Assembly (NCBI RefSeq): GCF_003852495.1
Contig: NZ_QAJI01000004.1
Location: forward strand, 100,802 to 164,801
DNA length: 64,000 bases
Direction of reading: 5' to 3'
From: Taibaiella sp. KBW10
GTDB taxonomy: Bacteria; Bacteroidota; Bacteroidia; Chitinophagales; Chitinophagaceae
Shown: piece by piece, positions 9,311-18,623 of the stretch
How positions within the stretch are numbered: the first letter of the stretch is position 1
Layout of the letters: each line of letters opens with the position of its first letter
Notes under the pieces: model-generated
Databases searched by the model: none
The model's input: the letters and a program-made list of their open reading frames with translations, nothing else
What the model was told of the DNA's origin: nothing
Program-made: the position numbers and the translations under genes

Positions 9311-9353
9311 AAATGTTGTCTGTAATTGGTATTCGCCGATTCAGGCAACATTT
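9311..9353 (+). terminator. Terminator of the DsbD-like gene
   Basis: A compound hairpin has an outer 12-bp stem (9311-9322 with 9342-9353, one G-T) and an inner 6-bp stem (9324-9329 with 9336-9341), ending in TTTTT. A TTG at 9326 that would extend the next reading frame lies inside this hairpin, which argues for the ATG at 9377 as the true start of the next gene. Confidence 0.85.
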
Positions 9354-9376
9354 TTAGTTTAGTATCCCGGTATAGC

Positions 9377-11338
9377 ATGTCCTATCTTAGAGTAGCAATC
9401 AATAAAATTATTACGCAGATTATTATCCTGTTACTCCTATACATAGTATGCAGAGCGTTATTTTATGCTTTTAATCATGATGTAATCGGGCCACTCAGTG
9501 CTGCACAATGGTATCAGGTGCTGATTGGCGGTTTTCGCTTCGATCTTTCGGCCATAGCCTTTCTAAACAGTTTTTGGATCTTGTTAGTACTGATCTTTGC
9601 CAACCGGAAAACCGGAACCCTGGTCAATCGGATCATTGCCTTATTCTTTTTGATACCCAATACCTTTGCCTTATTATTTGAAGTCAGTGATTGGGTGTAT
9701 TTTCGCTTTAACCGAAAGAGAGCAACAATAGAAGTTTTTGACCTGATCCTTACCAAAGGCGATTTTATCAGTATTCTGCCCGGTTATTTGGTGTCCTTTT
9801 GGTATGTACCTTTATTGGCACTGTTGCTAGGTGCGGGTTTGTGGTATAGCCATCGTAAACTGAACCGGTATTTTGCCGAAAAAATCGCGGTATTCCGTGC
9901 GCTCAATTTTCCTACCCACACACAGAAAAAATATATTCCTGTAAAAGTATTATTCCTTGCACTTGTTGGCGGTATGGCTGTACTGGCCATGCGTGGCGGC
10001 TTACAATTGGTGCCCATAAATGCCCGTAATGCCATCGCTTATCTGCCTGCAGATAAGACCGGATTGGTGCTCAATACACCTTTTAGCATCATTACCTCGG
10101 TGGAGAGTGGTCGTCTGAAAGAATATCAGTTTATGTCTGATGTAGAAGCCGATGCCATCATCCGTCCAATAAAGACGTACCATACCGATAAGCCGTTTCG
10201 AAAAAAGAATGTCGTGATCATTATCCTGGAGAGTTTTTCCAGGGTGTTTACGGGCTTAGGTACAGAAAAAAGTTACACCCCTTTTCTGGATAGTTTAAGT
10301 CATAAAAGCATTGCCTTTAAACAGGCGTATGCCAATGGTTTACGCTCCAATGAAGGTATTCCTGCAGTTCTTTCGGGTATTCCTTCAATGATGGAAGGCC
10401 CCATTATTACTTCTGTGTATAGCAATAACAAGTTTACGGCTATTGCCGAAATTTTACAGGAAGAGGGCTATCAGACCGCTTTCTTTCATGGCAGTACCAA
10501 TGGGAGCATGGGTTTTGATACCTATGCCAAAAATGCCGGTTTTCAACAGTATTTCGGCAGAACAGAATATGCCGGTGAAAAAGATTATGATGGTACCTGG
10601 GGGATTTATGATGAACCGTTCCTGCAATACGCAATAACTCAATTTAGTCTGCTGAAACAACCTTTTATGACCGCTGTATTTACGCTGTCCTCTCATCCGC
10701 CTTTTGCCATTCCGGCAAAATATAAAAATCGTTTTCCTAAAGGTCCTTTAGGCGTAGAAGAAAGCATCGGATATGCTGATTTTGCCCTGCAACAATTTTT
10801 TGCTTCAGCGACCAGGCAAGCTTGGTATGCCAATACTGTTTTTGTACTAACTGCTGATCATTGTGCTCCGTTTGGTTCGGGTTATTTCTATACTGATGGT
10901 TTAGGCCGTTATCAGGTGCCGATCCTTATTTTTGACCCGGAGCAGGAAGCACAGGCCCGCTACGACAGTACCCTGGTACAACAAATTGATATCCTGCCCA
11001 CCGTTTTGGACTACCTGCATTACCCTAAACCCTTTTTTGCAATGGGCAACAGCATGATCGATACGACGGGCACACGGGCATTTATCACTTTTTTAAGTGG
11101 TAACTATAACAGTATTGTGCAGCAAATACACCTTAAAACAGTCGATACAGAAATCAAAGAAGCCTATCATTTTCCGGCCGACATCACCGATCAGTTTAAC
11201 CTGATGAATAACGGGCTGCAAAATGATTCTTTAAAGGCCGCAGAGCGATACACAAAGGCCTTTATACAACTGTTCAATCATTCTGTTATACACAATCAAA
11301 TGCACAGAAGTACTTACCCAACAAATATGGCGAAGTAG
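9377..11338 (+). CDS. LTA synthase/phosphoglycerol transferase-type sulfatase, membrane-bound
   Basis: From the ATG at 9377 the protein has 653 residues. The N-terminal third contains about five hydrophobic segments, and the rest is a periplasmic sulfatase/alkaline phosphatase-superfamily domain. Metal-site landmarks are VIIILESFSR, the nucleophile region RSNEGIPAVLSGIPS and LTADHCAPFG. The family transfers phosphoglycerol or phosphoethanolamine groups, or cleaves sulfate or phosphate esters, at the cell surface. A Gram-negative Bacteroidota does not make lipoteichoic acid, so a lipid, lipid A or glycan modification role is more plausible; the exact substrate cannot be read. The N-terminus was set downstream of a terminator hairpin. 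A phosphoribosyltransferase gene follows 57 nt later. Confidence 0.85.
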   Translation: MSYLRVAINKIITQIIILLLLYIVCRALFYAFNHDVIGPLSAAQWYQVLIGGFRFDLSAIAFLNSFWILLVLIFANRKTGTLVNRIIALFFLIPNTFALLFEVSDWVYFRFNRKRATIEVFDLILTKGDFISILPGYLVSFWYVPLLALLLGAGLWYSHRKLNRYFAEKIAVFRALNFPTHTQKKYIPVKVLFLALVGGMAVLAMRGGLQLVPINARNAIAYLPADKTGLVLNTPFSIITSVESGRLKEYQFMSDVEADAIIRPIKTYHTDKPFRKKNVVIIILESFSRVFTGLGTEKSYTPFLDSLSHKSIAFKQAYANGLRSNEGIPAVLSGIPSMMEGPIITSVYSNNKFTAIAEILQEEGYQTAFFHGSTNGSMGFDTYAKNAGFQQYFGRTEYAGEKDYDGTWGIYDEPFLQYAITQFSLLKQPFMTAVFTLSSHPPFAIPAKYKNRFPKGPLGVEESIGYADFALQQFFASATRQAWYANTVFVLTADHCAPFGSGYFYTDGLGRYQVPILIFDPEQEAQARYDSTLVQQIDILPTVLDYLHYPKPFFAMGNSMIDTTGTRAFITFLSGNYNSIVQQIHLKTVDTEIKEAYHFPADITDQFNLMNNGLQNDSLKAAERYTKAFIQLFNHSVIHNQMHRSTYPTNMAK

Positions 11339-11352
11339 TATAGAAATTATGC

Positions 11353-11360
11353 TATTTTTG
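11353..11360 (+). promoter_or_regulatory. -7 element ahead of the phosphoribosyltransferase gene
   Basis: TATTTTTG matches TAnnTTTG and lies 35 nt before the ATG at 11396. No TTTG was found at the expected -33 distance, so this is a half-supported promoter. Confidence 0.4.
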
Positions 11361-11395
11361 TCTGTAACGCAAACCACATAAACATAAAGGCGAAC

Positions 11396-11887
11396 ATGGA
11401 AATACCAATATTGTCAGTAGAACAGATCGAGCATAAGTTGAAACGCATGGCTTATGAAATTTGGGAACGGAATAGCGGAGAAAAAGAGCTGGTTATTTTA
11501 GGCATTGCTGAAGGTGGTGCCGTTGTTGCAGAAAACCTGAAAAAGATCTTGTCAGAGATTTGTCCGCTTACTATTTCTATGGAAATATTGCAAATCGATA
11601 AGAAAAAAGTAGAAACGTTTGCACCCCAGTTAAGCGTTATGATAAAAAATAAGGCAGTCATTGTCGTAGATGATGTCGCCATGTCGGGAAAAACCCTCCT
11701 GTATGCCATAAAGCCATTATTGGATCATGCTCCTAAAAAGATACAAATAGCTGTTTTAGTGGATCGGAAACATAAGAATTTTCCTGTTACGGCAGACTTT
11801 ATCGGATATTCTATCGCCTCAACCCTGCAAGAACATATTATTGTCACTTGCAAGGAAGAAAAGGTTACAGGTGCCTATCTTAAATAA
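11396..11887 (+). CDS. Type I phosphoribosyltransferase (PyrR-like)
   Basis: This 163-residue protein has the PRPP-binding signature VIVVDDVAMSGKTLL, two acidic residues followed by a small-residue loop, which defines type I phosphoribosyltransferases. Its length and the N-terminal ILGIAEGGAVVAENL segment resemble PyrR and hypoxanthine phosphoribosyltransferases. These enzymes transfer ribose-5-phosphate from PRPP to a base; PyrR homologues may also bind RNA. No pyrimidine genes adjoin it, although carA lies 38 kb away. The base used cannot be assigned. It stands alone between the sulfatase gene and clpC. Confidence 0.8.
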   Translation: MEIPILSVEQIEHKLKRMAYEIWERNSGEKELVILGIAEGGAVVAENLKKILSEICPLTISMEILQIDKKKVETFAPQLSVMIKNKAVIVVDDVAMSGKTLLYAIKPLLDHAPKKIQIAVLVDRKHKNFPVTADFIGYSIASTLQEHIIVTCKEEKVTGAYLK

Positions 11888-12018
11888 GTCAAAATGACGC
11901 TAAAATTACTCTAGTATGATTTTTGAGTTGTTTATATCAGTATCTTAGCATAAGACTATTATGATTATAAAAGCGCTTGTAGACTAAGGTGTTGTTTTAA
12001 CGATTTAAATTTTTATCG

Positions 12019-14568
12019 ATGGATTCTAATTTTTCGCCAAAAGTGAAGGACATTATCTCTTACAGCAGAGAAGAAGCTTTACGTTTAGGCAATCAGTTTA
12101 TTGGTACAGAACATTTATTACTAGGTATATTACGTGAAGGTGCCGGTGCGCCTATCCAGGTTTTATCTTTAATGCAGGCCGATCTGCCCGCGATCAAAAG
12201 CGAGGTGGAAAACGCCATCAAAGACAAAGGTGATACCCCGGTGACTAATGTCAATACTTTGCCCCTGACCAGGCAAGCCGAAAAGGTAATCCGTTTTACA
12301 GTGTTGGAAGCCAAAGCGCTGAAAAGCCAAACCGTAGAGCCGGAACATTTAATGTTGTCTATTCTGAAAAATAAAGACAATGTAGCCACGCAAATTCTCA
12401 ACAACCATCAGGTTACTTACGATCGTTTTGTAGAAGAATTATCGCAGATTTTAGGCGACTGGCCTAAATCGGATTTTTCTGATAGTGGAGACGATTATGA
12501 TGCAGAAGAGCAGCAACGTCCTAAACAACCGACGGGTGGTGCAGCCAATGCCAAATCGAAAACACCTGTACTGGACAATTTTGGCAGAGACGTAACCCGC
12601 TTGGCCGAAATGGGCAGCTTGGATCCGATCGTTGGTCGTGAAAAAGAGATTGAGCGTGTATCGCAGATCTTATCCCGCAGAAAGAAAAATAACCCGATCC
12701 TGATCGGAGAACCGGGTGTGGGTAAAACAGCCATTGTAGAAGGCCTTGCCCTGCGCATTGTGCAGCGCAAAGTGAGCCGTGTCTTATTCGACAAAAGAGT
12801 GATTTCGCTTGATCTGGCCGCCCTCGTGGCCGGTACCAAATACCGTGGCCAGTTTGAAGAGCGTATGAAGGCCATTATGAATGAGCTGGAAAAAAACAGA
12901 GATGTAATCTTATTTATTGATGAGATTCATACAATCGTAGGTGCCGGTGGTGCCAGCGGTTCTCTGGATGCTTCCAACATATTCAAACCGGCTTTGGCAC
13001 GTGGAGAGCTGCAATGTATCGGTGCATCCACTTTGGATGAATACCGTACCAATATTGAAAAAGATGGTGCTTTAGACCGTCGTTTCCAAAAAGTATTGAT
13101 CGAGCCACCAAGCATTGAAGAGGCAATCACGATCTTGAATAACATCAGACCTAAATACGAAGACTTTCATAATGTAAGTTATGATCAGGAAGCGATTGAA
13201 GCTTGTGTGAAATTGAGCGAACGCTATATGACCGATCGCCTGTTGCCAGATAAAGCCATCGATGTATTAGATGAGGTAGGCGCAAGGGTGCATTTGAAAA
13301 ACATCGATGTGCCGCAGAATGTATTGGATCTGGAAAAGAAAATAGAAGAGATTAAATTAGAAAAAAATAAAGTAGTCAAAAGCCAGAAATTCGAAGAAGC
13401 CGCTGCATTGCGCGACACGGAGAAAAAACTGGGGGATGAGCTGGAAAGAGCGAAAGCGGATTGGGAAGAAGAAGTGAAAAACAAACGCTACCCGATTCAT
13501 GAAGAGGACATTGCAGAGGTAATCAGTATGATGACCGGCATTCCGGTTATGCGTATGGTTGAGGCAGAAAGTGAGAAACTGCGCCGCATGGGTGATGACT
13601 TGAAAAGTGTAGTGGTAGGGCAGGATGAAGCCGTTGCAAAAGTGGTTAAAGCCATTCAAAGAAATAGAGTAGGGCTTAAAGATCCTAAAAAACCAATCGG
13701 TTCCTTTATCTTCTTAGGACCTACGGGTGTGGGTAAAACCGAATTAGCACGCTCTTTAGCCAGATACCTGTTTGATAGTGAAGATTCTTTGGTGCGGGTC
13801 GATATGAGTGAGTATATGGAGAAATTCTCCCTGAGCCGCTTAATCGGGGCACCTCCGGGATATGTGGGCTATGAAGAAGGTGGACAACTGACGGAAAAAA
13901 TTCGCCGTAAGCCATATTCTGTAGTCTTGCTGGATGAAATCGAGAAAGCGCATCCCGATATCTTCAATATCCTGTTGCAGGTATTGGATGACGGACAGCT
14001 GACGGACGGATTGGGTAGAAAGGTAGATTTTAAAAATACGATCATTATTATGACTTCTAATATCGGCGCCAGACAATTAAAAGAGTTTGGAGACGGCGTT
14101 GGTTTTGCTACGGCAACCAAAGTATCCGGTACCGATGAGAATAACCGTGCGGTGATTGAGAAAGCCTTGAAACGCACTTTTAGCCCGGAATTCCTGAACC
14201 GTATCGATGATGTGATCGTGTTTAATACATTGACCGAAGCACATATTAATGTGATCATTGATATCATTATGAAAAACGTGCTGAAACGCATGAAAGAGCT
14301 TGGCTTTACCCTGAGCCTTACGGATGAAGCCCGTAAGTTCCTGGTAGAAAAAGGTTACGATCAGCAGTTTGGCGCAAGGCCATTGCACAGGGCCATTCAG
14401 AAATACCTGGAAGATCCGTTGGCAGAAGAAATTCTGAATAAAACGATCGGAGATGGTGATCAGGCTTTAGCAGATTATGATGAAGAAGCCGGAAAGATTA
14501 CCTTTAAAATCACCAAGGCCAAAAAGACCAAGACCAAGAGTGAAGACAAGAATAAAGATGTAGAATAA
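12019..14568 (+). CDS. clpC: ATP-dependent Clp protease ATP-binding subunit ClpC
   Basis: This is an 849-residue Hsp100 ATPase. Two Clp_N repeats occupy residues 1-150. The first AAA module has Walker [10 protein letters not shown] at about 230 and Walker [11 protein letters not shown] at about 297. A UVR-type coiled coil lies at about 447-475. The second AAA module has Walker [10 protein letters not shown] at about 568, and a ClpB_D2-like C-terminal domain follows. The UVR segment in place of a long ClpB middle domain identifies ClpC, which unfolds substrates for ClpP. The C-terminus is a Lys-rich tail. No ctsR or mcsAB is present, as expected outside Firmicutes. The gene is a single transcription unit ending at a strong terminator. 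Confidence 0.95.
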   Translation: MDSNFSPKVKDIISYSREEALRLGNQFIGTEHLLLGILREGAGAPIQVLSLMQADLPAIKSEVENAIKDKGDTPVTNVNTLPLTRQAEKVIRFTVLEAKALKSQTVEPEHLMLSILKNKDNVATQILNNHQVTYDRFVEELSQILGDWPKSDFSDSGDDYDAEEQQRPKQPTGGAANAKSKTPVLDNFGRDVTRLAEMGSLDPIVGREKEIERVSQILSRRKKNNPILIGEPGVGKTAIVEGLALRIVQRKVSRVLFDKRVISLDLAALVAGTKYRGQFEERMKAIMNELEKNRDVILFIDEIHTIVGAGGASGSLDASNIFKPALARGELQCIGASTLDEYRTNIEKDGALDRRFQKVLIEPPSIEEAITILNNIRPKYEDFHNVSYDQEAIEACVKLSERYMTDRLLPDKAIDVLDEVGARVHLKNIDVPQNVLDLEKKIEEIKLEKNKVVKSQKFEEAAALRDTEKKLGDELERAKADWEEEVKNKRYPIHEEDIAEVISMMTGIPVMRMVEAESEKLRRMGDDLKSVVVGQDEAVAKVVKAIQRNRVGLKDPKKPIGSFIFLGPTGVGKTELARSLARYLFDSEDSLVRVDMSEYMEKFSLSRLIGAPPGYVGYEEGGQLTEKIRRKPYSVVLLDEIEKAHPDIFNILLQVLDDGQLTDGLGRKVDFKNTIIIMTSNIGARQLKEFGDGVGFATATKVSGTDENNRAVIEKALKRTFSPEFLNRIDDVIVFNTLTEAHINVIIDIIMKNVLKRMKELGFTLSLTDEARKFLVEKGYDQQFGARPLHRAIQKYLEDPLAEEILNKTIGDGDQALADYDEEAGKITFKITKAKKTKTKSEDKNKDVE

Positions 14569-14587
14569 ATAATAAATAAATAATGTC

Positions 14588-14614
14588 AAAGCCCTTCCAA
14601 TTTGGAAGGGCTTT
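14588..14614 (+). terminator. Terminator of clpC
   Basis: A 12-bp GC-rich stem (14588-14599 with 14603-14614) with a 3-nt loop is followed by more T residues. It starts 20 nt after the clpC stop. Confidence 0.9.
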
Positions 14615-14809
14615 TTGCATGTGTAATGTCCCCATTTACCTGCCTGTTTTAGTATCCGCCTGCAGCGGTTCTTAGATGAGGCTAGTCGAAGAGATTGTGC
14701 TTATGATGGTTAATTTTTGAAGAATTTTATTATTCAGATATCAGTAGTGATAATAATTGTAACTTTAGAACTTATTGCAAATCAATAGTATCGACCCTTT
14801 TTGTCTTAT

Positions 14810-15460
14810 ATGGAAAACACCATTACGAATCCTGCTATCATTAGTTTTTTAAAAGAAAAATACCAGAGTACCGGCTTTATTGATGGCCTGAAAATAAGAT
14901 ACCGGTCCCTTATCTGTCCCTTTGTTGAATTGTTGGCCGAAGTAAAACCCGGAGAGAAAGTTGGTGATATCGGTTGTGGTTCCGGGCAGTTCTTACTGCT
15001 GGTGTCCCGGTTTACAAAAGCCGGAAAAGTGTTTGGTATTGAGATTGAACCAAGGCTCATTGCCAATGCCCGAAACCTGTTCAGTACTTATCCGGAAGAA
15101 AAATACGTATTTGATACCTATGATGGCATGCACTTCCCTCAGGCACTTTCAGAAATGGATGTGATTTTTTTGATAGATGTACTTCACCATGTGCCCAAAG
15201 CACTACAAGAAGCATTCATAAAAAATATTGCAGGATTATTAAAGCCCGGGGCGAGGCTCATCCTGAAAGACATCAATGCTGCCAGTCCTTTAGTCTACGC
15301 CAATAAACTGCATGATCTGGTTTTTGCCGGAGAAATAGGTAATGAATTAAGTATGAACAATGCCAAAGCCTTATTAGTACAAAGTGGTTTAAACGTTGTC
15401 CTGGAGCAGAAACGAACCATGTACGTCTATCCACACTATACACTAATCGCTGTAAAATGA
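14810..15460 (+). CDS. Class I SAM-dependent methyltransferase
   Basis: The frame can be extended to a TTG at 14801, but the ATG at 14810 is preferred, giving 216 residues. The SAM-binding loop reads GDIGCGSGQFLLLVS, followed by the acidic FGIEIEP strand and the DVLHHVP motif typical of Methyltransf_11/25 enzymes. The acceptor is unknown; the fold is shared by small-molecule, lipid and protein methyltransferases. It lies alone between clpC and trhO, with no operon partner to suggest a pathway. Confidence 0.85.
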   Translation: MENTITNPAIISFLKEKYQSTGFIDGLKIRYRSLICPFVELLAEVKPGEKVGDIGCGSGQFLLLVSRFTKAGKVFGIEIEPRLIANARNLFSTYPEEKYVFDTYDGMHFPQALSEMDVIFLIDVLHHVPKALQEAFIKNIAGLLKPGARLILKDINAASPLVYANKLHDLVFAGEIGNELSMNNAKALLVQSGLNVVLEQKRTMYVYPHYTLIAVK

Positions 15461-15560
15461 TTATAAGGACCAGCTGATACCGCCTATTGCTGGTTCTGGT
15501 GGATGGGTATGGTAGCAAGTATATCATAGGTACTGCCTTATGATATTTCTGGAAAAATAG

Positions 15561-15568
15561 TATCTTTG
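15561..15568 (+). promoter_or_regulatory. -7 element of trhO
   Basis: TATCTTTG fits TAnnTTTG and lies 49 nt before the chosen ATG at 15617. It overlaps the TTG at 15566 from which a longer frame could be drawn, so that TTG is unlikely to be transcribed. No good -33 was seen. Confidence 0.5.
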
Positions 15569-15616
15569 TACCCTATTTTTTACAATCCGATCCTTAAAAA
15601 CAAAGAAGCGTTCACC

Positions 15617-16687
15617 ATGCCAGTGTTACACAACCGCGTATCTAATGAGGAACTGAAACAGCGTATGTTGGCCGAGACCGAGCCCCGCATTACAGTATCC
15701 TTTTACAAGTATTTTCCTATTGCCGATCCAAAGGCTTTTCGGGATGAACTATACATCAAATTCGAACAATTAAAGGTTTTTGGCCGCATCTATGTGGCGC
15801 ATGAGGGTATTAATGCCCAAGCCAGCGTACCGCAAAGCCAGTTTGAGGCCTTTAAAGAAACCTTATATACACAGTCTCCTGAATTGGATGGGCTTCGTTT
15901 AAATATTGCGGTAGATGATGATGGTAAATCTTTTTGGGTCTTACGCCTGAAAGTACGGGATAAGATTGTGGCCGATGGTATTGAAGACCCGAGTTTTAAT
16001 TTGTCTAAAGTAGGCAAATACCTGAAGGCGGAAGAGGTGAATGAGATGATTGCAGACAAAGACACCATCTTTGTAGATATGCGTAATCATTACGAGTATG
16101 AAGTAGGCCATTTTGAACGGGCTATAGAGGTGCCTTCGGATACCTTCCGGGAGCAATTACCCATGGCAGCCGAAATGCTGAAAGACCGGAAAGATAAAAA
16201 TATTGTGATGTACTGCACCGGTGGCATTCGTTGTGAAAAAGCCAGTGCATATATGTTATACCAGGGTTTTGAAAATGTATTTCATGTAGAAGGGGGTATA
16301 ATTGAATATGCCCGTAAAGCAAAAGAGCAGGGGCTGCCGGTTAAATTTATCGGTAAGAACTTTGTCTTTGATGAGCGGCTGGGAGAGCGCATTACCGACG
16401 AGGTGATCTCTGAATGCCATCAATGCGGTACTGCATGTGATACGCATACCAATTGTAATAATGATGGTTGCCATCTCTTATTTATACAGTGTGATGCTTG
16501 TAAAGTAAAGTATGACGGCTGTTGCAGCGATACCTGTACTGAAGAGTATCATTTACCGATTGAAGAGCAACGTGCCCGCAGGACCGGGAGGGAGAACGGG
16601 GTGAAAATATTCAATAAATCGAAAGATCATCCACTGAGAAAACACCGTTCCGAATGGGAGCAGGAGAGAGGAAAGACAAACATATAA
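15617..16687 (+). CDS. trhO: tRNA uridine(34) hydroxylase TrhO (rhodanese-domain, YceA family)
   Basis: From the ATG at 15617 the protein has 356 residues. An N-terminal acylphosphatase-like domain ([23 protein letters not shown]) precedes a rhodanese domain whose active loop is YCTGGIRC with the catalytic Cys at about 200. The C-terminal region carries a dense set of Cys and His residues ([26 protein letters not shown]) that probably bind zinc. This is the TrhO/YceA architecture; TrhO hydroxylates wobble uridine 34 of certain tRNAs using prephenate-dependent chemistry in E. coli. The gene is monocistronic with its own -7 element and terminator. Confidence 0.9.
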   Translation: MPVLHNRVSNEELKQRMLAETEPRITVSFYKYFPIADPKAFRDELYIKFEQLKVFGRIYVAHEGINAQASVPQSQFEAFKETLYTQSPELDGLRLNIAVDDDGKSFWVLRLKVRDKIVADGIEDPSFNLSKVGKYLKAEEVNEMIADKDTIFVDMRNHYEYEVGHFERAIEVPSDTFREQLPMAAEMLKDRKDKNIVMYCTGGIRCEKASAYMLYQGFENVFHVEGGIIEYARKAKEQGLPVKFIGKNFVFDERLGERITDEVISECHQCGTACDTHTNCNNDGCHLLFIQCDACKVKYDGCCSDTCTEEYHLPIEEQRARRTGRENGVKIFNKSKDHPLRKHRSEWEQERGKTNI

Positions 16688-16693
16688 AATGCG

Positions 16694-16722
16694 AATGGCC
16701 AAATACATAATGTTTGGCCATT
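16694..16722 (+). terminator. Terminator of trhO
   Basis: A 10-bp stem (16694-16703 with 16713-16722) with a 9-nt loop is followed by TTTTT. It begins 7 nt after the stop codon. Confidence 0.85.
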
Positions 16723-16738
16723 TTTTTGCTTAAAACCC

Positions 16739-16767
16739 TTGTGCTAAGCGGATATGTCTTATCTTTA
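16739..16767 (+). promoter_or_regulatory. Promoter of the DUF58 gene, very close to its start codon
   Basis: TTG at 16739-16741, an 18-nt spacer and TATCTTTA at 16760-16767 approximate the Bacteroidota promoter with the last G replaced by A. The ATG at 16773 is only 5 nt beyond, so an mRNA from this promoter would be leaderless or nearly so. Confidence 0.45.
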
Positions 16768-16772
16768 AGCCC

Positions 16773-17675
16773 ATGCAACTGACGCCCCAATCATTTGATA
16801 CCGGAAACCTGGAACTGCTGGCCAAACAGGTCGTAGACGGTTTTATTATCGGACTGCACAAAAGTCCGTTTCATGGTTTTTCGGTAGAATTTGCGGAGCA
16901 TCGCTTGTATAATCCGGGTGATAACCTGCGCTATATAGACTGGAAAGTTTATGGTAAAAGCGATAAGATGTTTATCAAGAAGTTTGAAGAGGAAACCAAT
17001 CTGAAATGCTGTATTGCATTGGATACCTCTGCTTCGATGCATTATCCGGCAGAGGGGATGAGTAAACTATATTTTTCCTGTCTGGGCGCTGCAGCCATTA
17101 TGCAATTGCTTAAAAAACAATTGGATGCCACTTGCTTGCAGTTTTTTACCGAGCGTACTTACTGGTCCTCTCCGGTAAAATCGAGTGAGCGGCATTATAA
17201 AATGTTACTGACCGAAATGGAGAAGCTCCTGGTGGCCCCTCCCGTTACCGGGCAAACGGATTTACCGGCAGTATTGCACCAAATCGCGGAAACCATGCCA
17301 CAACGTGCGCTGGTCATTATTTTTAGCGATTTTATGGAAGACGTGCGCCGCGAGCAGGAATTTTATAATGCCTTGCAGCATTTAAAGCACCAAAAAAATG
17401 AAGTGATCATCTTTCATGTAGGCGAGGGGAATAAAGAATGGAATTTTGAATTTGAGAACAGGCCCTATGAATTTGTGGATATGGAAACCGGAGACCGGCT
17501 TAAATTGAAAGCAGGAGAGGTGAAAAACCTGTATGTAGATAAAATAAAAGCATATCATAAAAGGCTCTACGAACATTGTATGAAGTATAATATAGACCTT
17601 GTACCTTGTGATACTAAGGAATCTATGAATATAATATTGCAGCAATATTTATCTAAAAGAAATAAATTGATGTAA
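16773..17675 (+). CDS. DUF58 domain protein (vWA-like fold)
   Basis: This 300-residue soluble protein shows the DUF58 signature: HGFSVEFAEHRLYNPGDNLRYIDWKVYGKSD, abbreviated here to its key elements EFAEH, Y-x-P-G-D and R-x-I-D-W. A metal-ion-dependent adhesion-site-like DTSAS follows at about residue 87, so the fold is von Willebrand A-like. DUF58 proteins usually pair with MoxR AAA+ ATPases, which are thought to act as chaperones in assembling membrane or enzyme complexes. No MoxR or BatA gene is adjacent here, so its partner must be elsewhere. The N-terminus is consistent with family members, supporting the ATG at 16773. Confidence 0.85.
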   Translation: MQLTPQSFDTGNLELLAKQVVDGFIIGLHKSPFHGFSVEFAEHRLYNPGDNLRYIDWKVYGKSDKMFIKKFEEETNLKCCIALDTSASMHYPAEGMSKLYFSCLGAAAIMQLLKKQLDATCLQFFTERTYWSSPVKSSERHYKMLLTEMEKLLVAPPVTGQTDLPAVLHQIAETMPQRALVIIFSDFMEDVRREQEFYNALQHLKHQKNEVIIFHVGEGNKEWNFEFENRPYEFVDMETGDRLKLKAGEVKNLYVDKIKAYHKRLYEHCMKYNIDLVPCDTKESMNIILQQYLSKRNKLM

Positions 17676-17699
17676 TATCAAAAAAAATATTTACTTTTG
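17667..17699 (+). promoter_or_regulatory. Promoter of the yceD-rpmF-plsX block
   Basis: TTG at 17667-17669, a 22-nt spacer and TACTTTTG at 17692-17699 fit the phylum's promoter pattern. The -33 overlaps the end of the DUF58 gene and the yceD ATG is 28 nt downstream. Confidence 0.55.
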
Positions 17700-17727
17700 C
17701 AAACCTAATTTTAGTGTACAATAGTGT

Positions 17728-18303
17728 ATGAAATACCACAGAGAGTTTGAAATAGCGTATGTAGGTCTTAAAAATGGTGAGCATACCTATACATACGAGA
17801 TAGGAAAACAGTTTTTTGAGTTGATAGAGGCAGATGCTGATGATCTGGAAGCGGTGAATATTCAAGTAACAGTTACCTTTGATAAACAGCCTAATTACTT
17901 TGCCTTAAAATTTGACATCAGCGGTAGTGTTGGTGTGGCTTGTGACCGTTGTGGTGATCCCTTTACCTTACCTTTGTGGGATGAGTTTAACCTGATCGTT
18001 AAACTAAAAGAACCTACAGCGGAAGATGAAGATGCGGAAGATGACGGAGATATCGTATTTTTGCCCAAGAATGAAACGGTTATTGACCTTTCAGAGTGGA
18101 TATACGAATTCATTATGCTGAGTATTCCGATGCAACGCGTACATCCAGAAGATGCTGAGGGAAATACAACCTGCAATAAAGAGAATCTTGCTTTGCTGGA
18201 TAAAATGACCCAACAGGCAGAAGCGGAAGAAGAAGCCGAAAAAGAAAAAAATAAGAATATTTGGAAAGGCTTAGATGCCTTTAAGAATAATAATCAGAAT
18301 TAA
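17728..18303 (+). CDS. yceD: YceD/DUF177 family protein (ribosome-linked)
   Basis: This 191-residue acidic protein carries the DUF177 motif CDRCGDPFTLPL around residue 72 and a second conserved Cys segment (NTTCNKENL) near the C-terminus. The last 35 residues are highly charged. YceD is required for normal 23S rRNA levels in E. coli and in plants, and its gene is conserved immediately upstream of rpmF across bacteria, as here (31 nt gap). The gene order yceD-rpmF-plsX strengthens the assignment. Molecular function is still poorly defined. Confidence 0.9.
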   Translation: MKYHREFEIAYVGLKNGEHTYTYEIGKQFFELIEADADDLEAVNIQVTVTFDKQPNYFALKFDISGSVGVACDRCGDPFTLPLWDEFNLIVKLKEPTAEDEDAEDDGDIVFLPKNETVIDLSEWIYEFIMLSIPMQRVHPEDAEGNTTCNKENLALLDKMTQQAEAEEEAEKEKNKNIWKGLDAFKNNNQN

Positions 18304-18334
18304 TAACAATAATTTACAGTAAAATTTAAACATC

Positions 18335-18544
18335 ATGCCAAATCCTAAACGTCGTCATTCTGCACAAAGAGGAGCTAAGCGTCGTACGCATTACAAAGCA
18401 GTAGCAGCAACAATCAGTACAGATGCAGTTACTGGAGAATCACATTTACGCCACCGCGCTCACTGGAGCGAAGGTAAAATGTATTATCGTGGAAAAGTAG
18501 TTATTGATAACGCTACCACAGAGACTACAGAAACTGCTGAATAA
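18335..18544 (+). CDS. rpmF: 50S ribosomal protein L32
   Basis: This is a 69-residue basic protein. The N-terminus [20 protein letters not shown] and the C-terminal YYRGKVVI segment are diagnostic of bL32. It lacks the two CxxC pairs of zinc-binding L32, reading [13 protein letters not shown] instead, so it is the cysteine-free form. It lies between yceD and plsX as in many bacteria. A hairpin terminator follows it, so plsX may be transcribed only partly by read-through. Confidence 0.97.
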   Translation: MPNPKRRHSAQRGAKRRTHYKAVAATISTDAVTGESHLRHRAHWSEGKMYYRGKVVIDNATTETTETAE

Positions 18545-18555
18545 TATGTAAAAAG

Positions 18556-18580
18556 TGTTGGTAAAGGAAAATTACCAACA
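18556..18580 (+). terminator. Terminator after rpmF
   Basis: A 9-bp stem (18556-18564 with 18572-18580), extendable by A-T pairs, and a 7-nt loop are followed by TTTTT. It may attenuate transcription into plsX, whose start is 43 nt further on. Confidence 0.75.
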
Positions 18581-18623
18581 TTTTTATTTATAGATCATAC
18601 TAAATAGCTCAACCAAATATATT

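Noticed and set aside
9326..9376. TTG-initiated N-terminal extension of the sulfatase gene
   Set aside because: The TTG lies inside the DsbD-like gene's terminator hairpin; the ATG at 9377 gives a normal membrane-protein start.
18335..18544. Defective L32 because the zinc-binding cysteines are missing
   Set aside because: Cysteine-free L32 is a normal variant, and the rest of the protein is fully conserved.
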